Below, in pieces: positions 23,926-31,657 of a stretch of DNA of 36,918 nucleotides; within the stretch, counting starts at the first letter, position 1; each line of letters opens with the position of its first letter. Source of the DNA: an uncultured Lachnospiraceae bacterium (GTDB lineage: Bacteria; Bacillota; Clostridia; Lachnospirales; Lachnospiraceae); the NCBI GenBank assembly GCA_947626365.1, contig CANQRW010000033.1:1-36918 (forward strand), written 5' to 3'. Under the pieces are notes generated by a model. The model searched no databases and had not been told where the DNA came from. It saw only the letters and a list, made by a program, of their open reading frames with translations. A program made the translations under genes and the position numbers.

Positions 23926-25080
23926 TCAATATATTCCGGCTGTACAATCACGGATAGGTTCAGGGAAAGACCCATACGCATTTTGTCCCAGGATAACGCC
24001 GCAGGGCCGGATCATCCGGGTGCCGCTGAATATAACGCCGTCCGCGTCTGTAAAGGTGTAAGCGCCCTCCTCCAGGGAAAACAAAGTGATATCCGCCCTG
24101 TCTCCTTCCTTAAGGACAGCCGCCTTATCTGTCAGCCGCAGCATCTCAGCCGCGTCTGCCGTTACTTTTCTTATTACGGTACGAAGGTCAAGGCCGCAGG
24201 CCATCGTTTTGCTCATGGTCATGGGAAGGCTTTCCACGACTGCCAGGCTTCCGCTGTGAAGGTCCGTGGAGATGGCGTCCGGCAGGAATCCCTGTTCAAA
24301 GGCAGCTTTTGCCACCGAACTGGAAAAATTGCTCTTTCCGTGGGACAGATCGAACCGCACGCCCCTTTTTCTGGCTTTCCGCGCCGCTTCTTTCACGTTT
24401 CCGCTTTCATCTAACAGGCCGGGCAGCTTGTTGGCGTAAGTATGGGCGAAAACATCCCCTTCCTTCATAAAGGAAAGAATCTCTTCCAAGGTCATCTGGC
24501 TGCAGCGGCTGGCGTGAACCGTCAGGGGCCTGCCTGTGCGCCGGCTCAGCCGGCTGATCAGTTCCATGGCTTTTGGTGCGTCGCTGCACACTCTGGGGTC
24601 GATCCTCAGCTTTACCCCGATAATCTCCTCCGGATACCTGCGGATCATCTCCTCGCAGGCGTCCAGATCCACCTTTGACAGATCAGTCAGCTCCCCATAT
24701 CCTTTTACCGCTCCCATAGGAGCCAGATTGAGATAGGATTTCAGCGCTATCTTTTTTCCGTAAACGCTGGTTTTCAGATAGTCCTCAAAGTTTCCGGGAC
24801 CGGCAGTTCCGGCTTCCAGCACGAACGTAACGCCGTCCTTCAGATACCGGTCGGGGTCGATACCAATGCTGCCTTCTCCCACGTAAGCATGTACATGGGC
24901 GTCAATCCACCCTGCGGATGCGTATTTTCCTTCCGCCTCAATCACTGTCGCTCCGGCCTTTTCAGGAATCTCCGGCGCGATCTTTGCAATCTTTCCGTCT
25001 TGGATCAGAATATCCGCCTTTCGATCGTTTTCAGATTCCACGTCCAGGATCAATGCATGTCTGATCAGATAATCTGCCAT
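23926..25080 (-). CDS. Amidohydrolase/deacetylase family metallohydrolase
   Basis: A 384-residue cytoplasmic amidohydrolase-superfamily enzyme with a two-metal pattern: DAHVH (H62, H64), a likely carboxylated lysine K157 in VKLRID, H189 in TVHAS, H213 in AHTYANKLPG and D273 in STDLHS. This arrangement fits the EF_0837/AHA_3915-type deacetylase or dihydroorotase-like branch, which cleaves amide or N-acyl bonds. The ATG at 25080 has AAAGGGG before it. It follows the permease by 103 nt on the same strand, with a LysR regulator divergent, so it probably hydrolyses the compound the permease imports. That substrate is unknown. Confidence 0.82.
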   Translation of the reverse strand: MADYLIRHALILDVESENDRKADILIQDGKIAKIAPEIPEKAGATVIEAEGKYASAGWIDAHVHAYVGEGSIGIDPDRYLKDGVTFVLEAGTAGPGNFEDYLKTSVYGKKIALKSYLNLAPMGAVKGYGELTDLSKVDLDACEEMIRRYPEEIIGVKLRIDPRVCSDAPKAMELISRLSRRTGRPLTVHASRCSQMTLEEILSFMKEGDVFAHTYANKLPGLLDESGNVKEAARKARKRGVRFDLSHGKSNFSSSVAKAAFEQGFLPDAISTDLHSGSLAVVESLPMTMSKTMACGLDLRTVIRKVTADAAEMLRLTDKAAVLKEGDRADITLFSLEEGAYTFTDADGVIFSGTRMIRPCGVILGQNAYGSFPEPIRDCTAGIY

Positions 25081-25183
25081 ATCCGTACCCCTTTCCATAT
25101 ATCACGTTCTTTGTCTATCGGCTCCACAGCCCAGCGATTACAATACTCACAGTTCCGTCACACAACTGCCGCGCTTCGCAGCT

Positions 25184-26287
25184 CTACAGCCACACAATGG
25201 GAATCACAACCATGCCCACCACAAAATACACGATCTGCATCATGAAACCGGCCTTAAGGAAATCTTTGTAGCGGTATTGGCCGGGCTCCATCACGTAGGT
25301 CAGCACCGCCGTCACCAAAAGAAGCACCGCAATGATGACCAGAGGGCTGCTGTTGCTGCCGCATACATTCAGGATTCCGCTGGCGATCACCTCGCCCAGG
25401 CCGCTGTTGGACACTCCGTTGGCCACGGTGGTCATACCTGCGATCAGGAATACGGAAGTCCAGGAAATGCTGTCGAACATCTGCTTCTGGGTGATGGTTC
25501 CGGTTACCAGAAGAACTACAACGCCTGCGGAAGAAATCATGTACAGAGGCAGATTGTCGGGAGATATTACCATCATAACAAAAATCGCGATCAGAACAAT
25601 ACCGGAAATCCACATTTTTACAGGAGATTTCTCCGATGTATCCTCGGCGGCCTCGCTCATCTGAGATTCAACCTTGTTATTGGGAAGCATTTTCGTCCCG
25701 AATACCATCAGCATGATGATTCCAACGATTGCCAGAGGCACGCCTACATAGGCCGGCTCCAGAAATCCCCAGGCCCGAAAGCCTGCGTCCTCCAGAAGGC
25801 CGGAGGAAGCGGTTCCCATACCGGAGGCTGCCACCGTCAGCATGGAGCCGAAGCAGATGCCGTATGCCAGAGGAAGATAGGTTTTCGACACGGACACCTT
25901 CGCTGTGATACACAGGCTGGTGATAATCGGAAACAGTGTGACCAGCGTCGCCGTGCCGCTGCAGACCGAGGAAAGCAGCGTGCCGCTGAGAACGGCGATC
26001 AGTATCATACTTCTCTCACTGCCGCCGGTGAATTTGTAAAGGACATTGCCTATTTTCTGCGCAAGCCCCGTGTAAAACAGGGAAGAACCGACGATCATCA
26101 TACTGATCATCAGGATCATGGATGTAGACGCAAAGGATGTAAATACCTCTTTGTGAGGAACAAAACCCAGAAGACCTACCACTACCGCGCCTACCAGAGA
26201 CGTTACCGCCAGAGGCAGTTTCTCGCTCAGGAACAAAGCTATGATCACGACGAGAACGATACCCATAATAATAACCTGTGAATTCAT
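25184..26287 (-). CDS. SLC13/DASS-type permease, apparently shortened by an internal deletion
   Basis: A 367-residue polytopic membrane protein. The first half is complete: scaffold helices, SGTATLVTLFPIITS (110-124) as the first binding hairpin, and GSMLTVAASGMGTASSG (147-163). Relatives are about 420 residues and have a second hairpin with an SNT-like motif followed by a helix and a GTPPN loop. Here VLLLVTAVLTYV (321-332) runs straight into MEPGQYRYKDFLKAG, the block normally found after that loop, so some 55 residues seem missing around 25289-25300 without a frameshift. The protein may be non-functional or work differently. AAAGGGG lies before the ATG. It is divergent from the LysR gene. 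Confidence 0.8.
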   Translation of the reverse strand: MNSQVIIMGIVLVVIIALFLSEKLPLAVTSLVGAVVVGLLGFVPHKEVFTSFASTSMILMISMMIVGSSLFYTGLAQKIGNVLYKFTGGSERSMILIAVLSGTLLSSVCSGTATLVTLFPIITSLCITAKVSVSKTYLPLAYGICFGSMLTVAASGMGTASSGLLEDAGFRAWGFLEPAYVGVPLAIVGIIMLMVFGTKMLPNNKVESQMSEAAEDTSEKSPVKMWISGIVLIAIFVMMVISPDNLPLYMISSAGVVVLLVTGTITQKQMFDSISWTSVFLIAGMTTVANGVSNSGLGEVIASGILNVCGSNSSPLVIIAVLLLVTAVLTYVMEPGQYRYKDFLKAGFMMQIVYFVVGMVVIPIVWL

Positions 26288-26366
26288 AATGGACCCCTTT
26301 CACTTTTGTGTTTGCGTTTGTCGGCAAAACCCCTGGCCAGCGGTTTCATCTGTTTGCTATGGTCTT

Positions 26367-26395
26367 ATTGTATCACCATTTGTTTATAATATCAA
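26367..26395 (-). promoter_or_regulatory. Promoter of the permease operon
   Basis: On the minus strand, TTGATA (26390-26395) and TACAAT (26367-26372) are 17 nt apart. The inverted repeat TTATA-N12-TATAA (26384-26405) overlaps the -35 and is a candidate LysR-type site. Confidence 0.65.
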
Positions 26396-26438
26396 ATTCA
26401 TATAATTCAAAATATATTAACTAAAAGTTATAAATATC

Positions 26439-26467
26439 TGGACTTTTTCGGAAAAAAGCGATAGAAT
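26439..26467 (+). promoter_or_regulatory. Promoter of the LysR gene
   Basis: TGGACT (26439-26444) and TAGAAT (26462-26467) are 17 nt apart. The leader to 26572 is GC-rich, with two CCGCGG palindromes that can pair with each other or within local stems. Confidence 0.5.
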
Positions 26468-26572
26468 ATGAGCGATAGGGGTTGTGCCGCGGCCATGGCG
26501 GCAGCTAAAAAGCCGCGGGTACAGCGACAATGAAAGAATACAGCTACAGCTGCAATAAGAAGGAGGTTTCCC

Positions 26573-27493
26573 ATGAACGTCAGGGATTTTGAATATATCG
26601 CGGAACTGGGACGGTCGGAAAGCATATTAAAGGCGTCTAAAAACCTGTACATTTCCCAGCCGGCGCTGAGCAAATTTCTTCAGAAAACAGAGGCGGAAAT
26701 CGGCACTCCCCTGTTTCAGCACGTAGGGCACCGGTTGGTTCCCACCTACGCCGGGGAGCAATGCATCAAGACCTCGGAGGAAATCCTGTTTCTCCACAAG
26801 CAGCTGGAAAATACCCTGGCGGATATCACCAGCCAGGAAAGCGGACTGATCCGGTTCGGGCTTCCCTTAAGCCGCAGCAGCTACTTTATATCCGGTCTGT
26901 TTCCCCTGTTTCACCGGGAATATCCCCATATCTGCGTCAATATCTATGAGGACAGCACCGTGATCCTGCAGAAAATGCTTCGTGACGGCGAGTTGGACAT
27001 GATCTTTGTCAATGTCGTGGAAGAGTACGGCGAACTGAACTATATCCCTGTTTCTCAGGAAGAGATGGTCCTTGCCGCCCCCGCCGCTTTCCATCTGAAG
27101 GAGAAAGCGGTTCCTGACAGCGCCTATCAATATCCCTGCCTGAATCCGGAAGACTGGAAGGATCTTCCTTTCCTGACCCTGAGCACAGACCAGATGTCCC
27201 GCTTCTTCGCGGACCGGTATTTCAGCCAGCACAAGATAACTCCCAATACCATTATGATCATCCGCAACCTGTCCCAGGTTCTCTACAGCGTCCGGCGAGG
27301 ACTGGGCGTTACCATCTGCCCTTCCATGCCTCTGGAAAAAATGACCGGTGCCAGCGAAGTGGAATATTTCTCTCTCCGCTCAGACACCGGTCCGGTGATA
27401 AGGCAGACGGCCGTGGCTTACCGAAAAGACGCCTACCTGCCTGTTCCCGCCAAAATACTGATTCAGATCATCAAAGAGTATTACGGAAAATAA
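26573..27493 (+). CDS. LysR-family transcriptional regulator
   Basis: A 306-residue LysR regulator of normal length. The N-terminal winged HTH (1-60) has the family pattern, SESILKASKNLYISQPALSKFLQKTEAEIG, then the linker helix and an effector domain (about 90-300) ending in the typical LSQVLYSVRRGLGVTICP block. It is divergent from the permease-amidohydrolase pair with 285 bp between, so it most likely controls them in response to their substrate. AAGGAGG precedes the ATG. Its stop is 8 bp from the convergent htpG stop, with no terminator between. Confidence 0.9.
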   Translation: MNVRDFEYIAELGRSESILKASKNLYISQPALSKFLQKTEAEIGTPLFQHVGHRLVPTYAGEQCIKTSEEILFLHKQLENTLADITSQESGLIRFGLPLSRSSYFISGLFPLFHREYPHICVNIYEDSTVILQKMLRDGELDMIFVNVVEEYGELNYIPVSQEEMVLAAPAAFHLKEKAVPDSAYQYPCLNPEDWKDLPFLTLSTDQMSRFFADRYFSQHKITPNTIMIIRNLSQVLYSVRRGLGVTICPSMPLEKMTGASEVEYFSLRSDTGPVIRQTAVAYRKDAYLPVPAKILIQIIKEYYGK

Positions 27494-27501
27494 TGTTCAG
27501 G

Positions 27502-29511
27502 TCAGTTCCCTCCCACCAGGCTCAGCATGATCTCATTGCTGCGGGCCAAAAATTCCGTCATCCGCTCCGGAGTCAGGCTTCCGTGGCTTAAGGCCGCCAT
27601 ATCGTAAAGCTGCCTGCAGACCTTCTCCGTCAGCTCCCCTTCGCCGTGGTTCAGCACGTACTGTACCAGCTTATGGTTAGCGTTGAGGATCAGGGTCTCT
27701 CCCATGCCGCCGAACATGTCGGGATCCATGCCGTACATATTGTACATCCGCATCATATCCTGCATCCTGCGGTTCTCCTCAGAGACCGTGATCATGGAGG
27801 CCACCTGGTCGTCCTTCAGCTTCTCCACCTTGATCTCCAGCTTATCGTTGGCCAGGGCCTTCTTGAAGGTCTCCGTCAGCTTGTCGCTGTCGGCCTTGAA
27901 GCTTTCCTTGTCCTCCTCGCCGACCTCCTGTTTGAAATTGGAACTTACCTCGGCGTCGATGCGAAGGAATTTCAGGCCCTCGTTCTTCTGCTCCAGCCGG
28001 CTGATAAAGGGACTGTCAATATTGTGGCCCAGCATCACGGCGTTTAAGCCTTCCTTGCGGAACATGTTGATGTACTGGCCCTGCTCCTTCTCGTCGGTCA
28101 CATAGTAGATAATATTCTCATGCTTCTCCTTGGCGTCCTCTTTGCAGTCGGTGAGGGTCAGATATTTGCCGTTTAAGTCCTTGAAGAGAATGTAATCGTT
28201 CATCTTCTCCTCAAATTTTTCGTCCTTTAAGCAGCCGAACTTGATAAAGGGGCTGATATCGTCCCAGTATTTCTCATAGCTTTCCCGGTCAGTTTTGCAC
28301 ATGCCGGACAGCTTGTCCGCCACCTTTTTGGTGATGTAGTCGGAAATCTTCTTCACGAAGCCGTCGTTCTGCAGGGCGCTTCTGGACACGTTCAGAGGCA
28401 GGTCCGGACAATCGATAACGCCCTTCAGAAGCATCAAAAACTCCGGGATCACTTCCTTGATATTGTCGGCGATAAATACCTGGCTGTTATACAGTTTGAT
28501 GGTTCCCTCGATGCTGTCGTACTCGGTGTTGATCTTGGGGAAGTACAGGATGCCCTTCAGGTTGAAGGGATAATCCATGTTCAGGTGGATCCAGAACAGG
28601 GGCTCCTTGTAGTCCAGAAATACCTTCCGGTAGAACTCCTTATACTGCTCCTCGGTACACTCATTGGGATGCTTGTTCCACAGAGGATTCACGTCGTTCA
28701 GGGGAACCGGCCGTTTGAGGATCTTGTACTTCTCCTTGGCCGGAGACACTTCCACGACTTCCTTCTCACCGTTTTCGTTCTCCTTCTCCTCGGTCTTGGC
28801 TTCCTCCACGATGGTCTCGATGATGGTATCCTTGTCTGTCAGCTCATCCTTCTCGATGGTCTCATACTGAGGCTCCGCCGCGGCATTATTCAGGAAAATG
28901 GGCACCGGCATGAAGCCGCAGTATTTCTCGATAACTTCACGGGCACGATACTCGTTGGAGAACTCCACGCTGTCCTCGTTCAGATACAAGGTCACCGTGG
29001 TTCCGATGGTATCCCGGTCTCCCTCGCCCATGGCGTACTCGGTGCCGCCCTCCGACTCCCAGTGAACCGGCTTGGCCCCTTCTTTATAGGAAAGGCTGTC
29101 GATGGTCACACGGTCCGCCACCATGAAGGCGGAGTAGAATCCCAGGCCGAAATGACCGATGATCTGATCCTCATTGGCCTTATCCTTATATTTCTCCAGG
29201 AAATCCTGAGCGCCGGAGAAAGCGATCTGGTTGATGTACTCGTCTACCTCCTCCTCGGTCATGCCCAGGCCGTTATCAGACACGGCGATGGACTTGTCCG
29301 TGGAGTTGACCGTCACCTGGATCTTATACTCCATATCCTCCGGTTTCTCAAACTCTCCCATCAGCTCCAGCTTCTTCAGCTTGGTGATGGCGTCGCAGCC
29401 ATTGCTGACCAGCTCACGGTAGAAGATATCGTGATCGGAATACAGCCATTTCTTGATCACCGGAAATATATTCTCGCTGCTGATTGACAAACTGCCTTTT
29501 TTTGCTGCCAT
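27502..29511 (-). CDS. htpG: Molecular chaperone HtpG (Hsp90)
   Basis: A 669-residue Hsp90. The N-terminal ATPase domain shows ELVSNGCDAITK, SDNGLGMTEEEV and IGHFGLGFYSAFMV; the middle and C-terminal dimerisation domains follow. A charged segment rich in Glu/Lys sits between the first two domains (about residues 230-260), longer than in E. coli. The ATG at 29511 is preferred: GAGAG lies 9 nt upstream, and the protein then begins MAAKKGSLSISSEN; in-frame extensions to 29628 are not Hsp90-like. A CIRCE element adjoins its promoter. Confidence 0.95.
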   Translation of the reverse strand: MAAKKGSLSISSENIFPVIKKWLYSDHDIFYRELVSNGCDAITKLKKLELMGEFEKPEDMEYKIQVTVNSTDKSIAVSDNGLGMTEEEVDEYINQIAFSGAQDFLEKYKDKANEDQIIGHFGLGFYSAFMVADRVTIDSLSYKEGAKPVHWESEGGTEYAMGEGDRDTIGTTVTLYLNEDSVEFSNEYRAREVIEKYCGFMPVPIFLNNAAAEPQYETIEKDELTDKDTIIETIVEEAKTEEKENENGEKEVVEVSPAKEKYKILKRPVPLNDVNPLWNKHPNECTEEQYKEFYRKVFLDYKEPLFWIHLNMDYPFNLKGILYFPKINTEYDSIEGTIKLYNSQVFIADNIKEVIPEFLMLLKGVIDCPDLPLNVSRSALQNDGFVKKISDYITKKVADKLSGMCKTDRESYEKYWDDISPFIKFGCLKDEKFEEKMNDYILFKDLNGKYLTLTDCKEDAKEKHENIIYYVTDEKEQGQYINMFRKEGLNAVMLGHNIDSPFISRLEQKNEGLKFLRIDAEVSSNFKQEVGEEDKESFKADSDKLTETFKKALANDKLEIKVEKLKDDQVASMITVSEENRRMQDMMRMYNMYGMDPDMFGGMGETLILNANHKLVQYVLNHGEGELTEKVCRQLYDMAALSHGSLTPERMTEFLARSNEIMLSLVGGN

Positions 29512-29633
29512 AAAAATCATCTCTCTTTCTTTTTTATCATGTCTTTGAGACACGCGTTTTCTTTTCTCACTGCCTGCTGCGGAGATTCCCGCAGGGATAT
29601 CCGCCGTCCTGCAGTTATTTTCTTTCAAACATT

Positions 29634-29662
29634 AGTGTAGTACGAAAGAAGCCATTTGTCAA
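29634..29662 (-). promoter_or_regulatory. Promoter of htpG
   Basis: On the minus strand, a perfect TTGACA (29657-29662) and TACACT (29634-29639) are 17 nt apart, giving a leader of about 115 nt. Confidence 0.75.
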
Positions 29663-29669
29663 CAAAAAT

Positions 29670-29696
29670 TTAGCACTCATTCCAAGTGAGTGCTAG
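29670..29696. promoter_or_regulatory. CIRCE element (HrcA operator) at htpG
   Basis: TTAGCACTC-N9-GAGTGCTAG matches the CIRCE consensus TTAGCACTC-N9-GAGTGCTAA with only the last base different. It lies 7 bp upstream of the htpG -35 and after the converging-in-tandem metallophosphoesterase stop. Confidence 0.9.
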
Positions 29697-29741
29697 TAAT
29701 TATCGCGTAATTTCCTGTAAGTGCCAATAATTCCCCTGCCC

Positions 29742-30500
29742 CTACAACCCAAGCCTTCTCATGATCCCGTCCACGTCTACGCCGGGATGGGTCACGTAAA
29801 GGCGGCAGATCTGCTCCGCCAGTTCCCGGGAAACGCCTGCCCGCCTGGCAATCTCCTCCAGGGAACGTCCACGGTCCATATCCTTTATGATCCCGGGTAT
29901 CCGCCGACGGATATCCGCAGGAATTCCATTCGCTGACACCTCACCTGCAGAAATTCCATTGGCCGGCGCCTCATCCACAGCGGTTCCGAACGCCGGCAGC
30001 AGGCTGCCCTTCCCTCGTCCTGAGCCGGCCGCCGGAATCTCAATCCGGCTCACCCGAAGCTCCTGGTTCTCTCCGATCTCCATCAGCGCCATAGTCACAG
30101 GCAGCCGGAACCTTCGGGGACCGCAGCTTCCCGGATTCAGCCAGAGCCGGCTCCTTCCGCCGTCAATCTCGCGCCTTTCCTCGTACATATGGGAGTGCCC
30201 GCAGACGATCACGTCCGCGTCATCCACGCTCTCTTCTATCTTCCGGCGGTTGTGTATCATATAAAACCGAACTCCGCCGAATTCTGCCCACAGGGTCTCC
30301 GGAAGACTCCCGGCACGGCCATCGTCGATATTTCCGCGGACAGCCCAGACAGGCCCGATGTCCCTCAGCCTGTCCAGAATCTCCCCGGAACCCACATCGC
30401 CTCCGTGAAGAATCGCGTCGCAGCCTTCAAGGGCCTGAAGAACCTCCGGCCTCAAAAGACCGTGGGTATCTGAAATAATGCCGATTCTGTATCCAGCCAC
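29742..30500 (-). CDS. YfcE/MJ0936-type metallophosphoesterase with C-terminal helix-turn-helix
   Basis: A 252-residue protein. Residues 1-155 form a calcineurin-like phosphoesterase with metal ligands D11-x-H13, D35 (GGDV), N57 (GNID), H83 and H102-x-H104 (GHSH), as in the YfcE family of about 160-180 residues. The usual HGH of the family is HNR here, keeping only the first histidine. A loose Ala/Gly linker with a repeated ANGIxA unit (about 180-196) leads to an added HTH-like domain (about 210-252, SLEEIARRAGVSRELAEQI). The start is GTG at 30500 with GGGAGG before it. It follows DUF5721 by 12 nt. The substrate and the role of the HTH are unknown. Confidence 0.85.
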   Translation of the reverse strand: MAGYRIGIISDTHGLLRPEVLQALEGCDAILHGGDVGSGEILDRLRDIGPVWAVRGNIDDGRAGSLPETLWAEFGGVRFYMIHNRRKIEESVDDADVIVCGHSHMYEERREIDGGRSRLWLNPGSCGPRRFRLPVTMALMEIGENQELRVSRIEIPAAGSGRGKGSLLPAFGTAVDEAPANGISAGEVSANGIPADIRRRIPGIIKDMDRGRSLEEIARRAGVSRELAEQICRLYVTHPGVDVDGIMRRLGL

Positions 30501-30512
30501 TTCGCCCTCCCG

Positions 30513-31010
30513 TCACTCCTTCACGCAGGGAATTCCCTTTTTCCTGAAAAAATTCTCCGCCGCCTCGTCCCAGGCTCTTTCCAGAGATCTGTCCAGCGTA
30601 AAGAAATCCACAGACGTCCCGGTAACGCAGTACAGATTTCCTTCCTCATACCGGACATTCAGATACAGGCCTCTCACCTGTTCCGCCTTCCACGGCAGGC
30701 CTCCGTCTGCCAGAAAGCGCTCCACGCCCGCCGGCGGCAGCTGAAATACGATATGAAAGCTTTCCGGCAGCTTTCTTCCCCTGATCAGGGAAAAACAGAA
30801 GGACTTCAGGGCGCTCCACGCCGCGTATTCCTCAATCTGTTCCGTCTCCAGCTCCTGCTCCGTATAGTAACCTTGCCTTGTACGACCGTCAACTGAAAAG
30901 GTACTAAAGGTTACAAAGACCGCTTCCCTCACCAGAAACCGGTCGAACATCCCGCCGATAAACAGTTCTGACGTAAATTTTTTCTGATCTTCTATCTTAA
31001 GGGCAATCAT
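30513..31010 (-). CDS. DUF5721 family protein
   Basis: A 165-residue protein beginning MIALKIEDQKKFTSELFIGGMFDRF, a start typical of DUF5721 in Lachnospiraceae. It has no signal peptide or membrane helix and no known catalytic motif; the family has no assigned function. The ATG at 31010 has GGAGGG before it; an in-frame extension to 31109 overlaps the 0A-box palindrome and is unlikely to be translated. It is first in an operon with the metallophosphoesterase and divergent from the orphan Spo0A-like gene. Confidence 0.75.
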   Translation of the reverse strand: MIALKIEDQKKFTSELFIGGMFDRFLVREAVFVTFSTFSVDGRTRQGYYTEQELETEQIEEYAAWSALKSFCFSLIRGRKLPESFHIVFQLPPAGVERFLADGGLPWKAEQVRGLYLNVRYEEGNLYCVTGTSVDFFTLDRSLERAWDEAAENFFRKKGIPCVKE

Positions 31011-31067
31011 AGGCTTCCCTCCGCAGTATTGGCTTTTCATCCCGCTTTTGCTGCATGTATGCCGTTT

Positions 31068-31086
31068 TTCGACAATATTTGTCGAA
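31068..31086. promoter_or_regulatory. Head-to-head pair of 0A boxes in the divergent promoter region
   Basis: TTCGACAA-TAT-TTGTCGAA is an 8-bp-arm inverted repeat made of two TGTCGAA boxes, the Spo0A binding sequence. It lies between the DUF5721 gene and the orphan Spo0A-domain gene, 74 nt before the latter. Confidence 0.75.
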
Positions 31087-31113
31087 CATTTCCCGTTGCT
31101 TTCACACATGCAA

Positions 31114-31149
31114 CCTTTTACGATTAATTATGAGAAACTGTGTAAAAGG
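31114..31149 (+). promoter_or_regulatory. Possible ribosome-site hairpin before the orphan Spo0A-like gene
   Basis: CCTTTTAC (31114-31121) is the exact complement of GTAAAAGG (31142-31149), which contains the Shine-Dalgarno bases for the ATG at 31160. A 20-nt loop separates the arms. Confidence 0.4.
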
Positions 31150-31159
31150 GGCGCAATAG

Positions 31160-31657
31160 ATGGATTATGAGAACACGATCAAAAACATCTTAAGGCAGCT
31201 GGGCGTAGGCCAGAGTTATCAGGGGTACGAATATGTTATCTACGGGACCATCCTTGTACTGCAGGATAAGAAACGCCTGGAATTCATCACGAAATCTCTA
31301 TATCCTGACATCGCCAGCAGATACCACACCTCCTGGAGATGCGTGGAGCGGAATATCCGCACTGTCATCAATGTAGCCTGGAAGGAGGGAAATCCTGATT
31401 TTCTCTTTGAAGTCTTTGGAGACAAGTCCGCGCAGAAACCCCGCAACGCGCAATTTTTCGAGCTGATGTACGAATACATGTCCAGTCTCTACGGCGAGAC
31501 TGCCGCCACCTTACAGGATTTTGATCTCAGCGGCTGTCCGGACAACTGCATCTGCCTGGAAACCGGCCGTCCCTGCAAGCGGCTGCTGATTCTCCAGCAG
31601 CAGATTGAAGAGCTGAAACGCAGATATGAAACCCCGGAACTCCCGGAATCGTTCTAA
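31160..31657 (+). CDS. Stand-alone Spo0A C-terminal-domain protein with cysteine-rich tail
   Basis: A 165-residue protein. Residues 5-115 match the Spo0A effector domain: NTIKNILRQLGVGQSYQGYEY aligns with the Spo0[46 protein letters not shown] with [29 protein letters not shown], and FGDKSAQKPRNAQFFELM with the [21 protein letters not shown] end. There is no receiver domain. A tail with four cysteines, C126-x3-C130-x-C132-x6-C139, and a short amphipathic helix (about 141-157) follows, absent from Spo0A. It may be a metal- or redox-sensing DNA-binding protein that reads 0A-like boxes; this is inference. It is divergent from DUF5721, and its stop interlocks with that of the convergent lipoprotein gene. 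Confidence 0.85.
   Translation: MDYENTIKNILRQLGVGQSYQGYEYVIYGTILVLQDKKRLEFITKSLYPDIASRYHTSWRCVERNIRTVINVAWKEGNPDFLFEVFGDKSAQKPRNAQFFELMYEYMSSLYGETAATLQDFDLSGCPDNCICLETGRPCKRLLILQQQIEELKRRYETPELPESF

Noticed and set aside
25469-25476. A TGTCGAA box inside the permease gene
   Set aside because: It is within coding sequence, single, and far from any promoter; a 7-mer is expected by chance several times in a window of this size.
29512-29628. N-terminal extension of HtpG
   Set aside because: The in-frame upstream residues do not resemble Hsp90, and the ribosome site fits the ATG at 29511.
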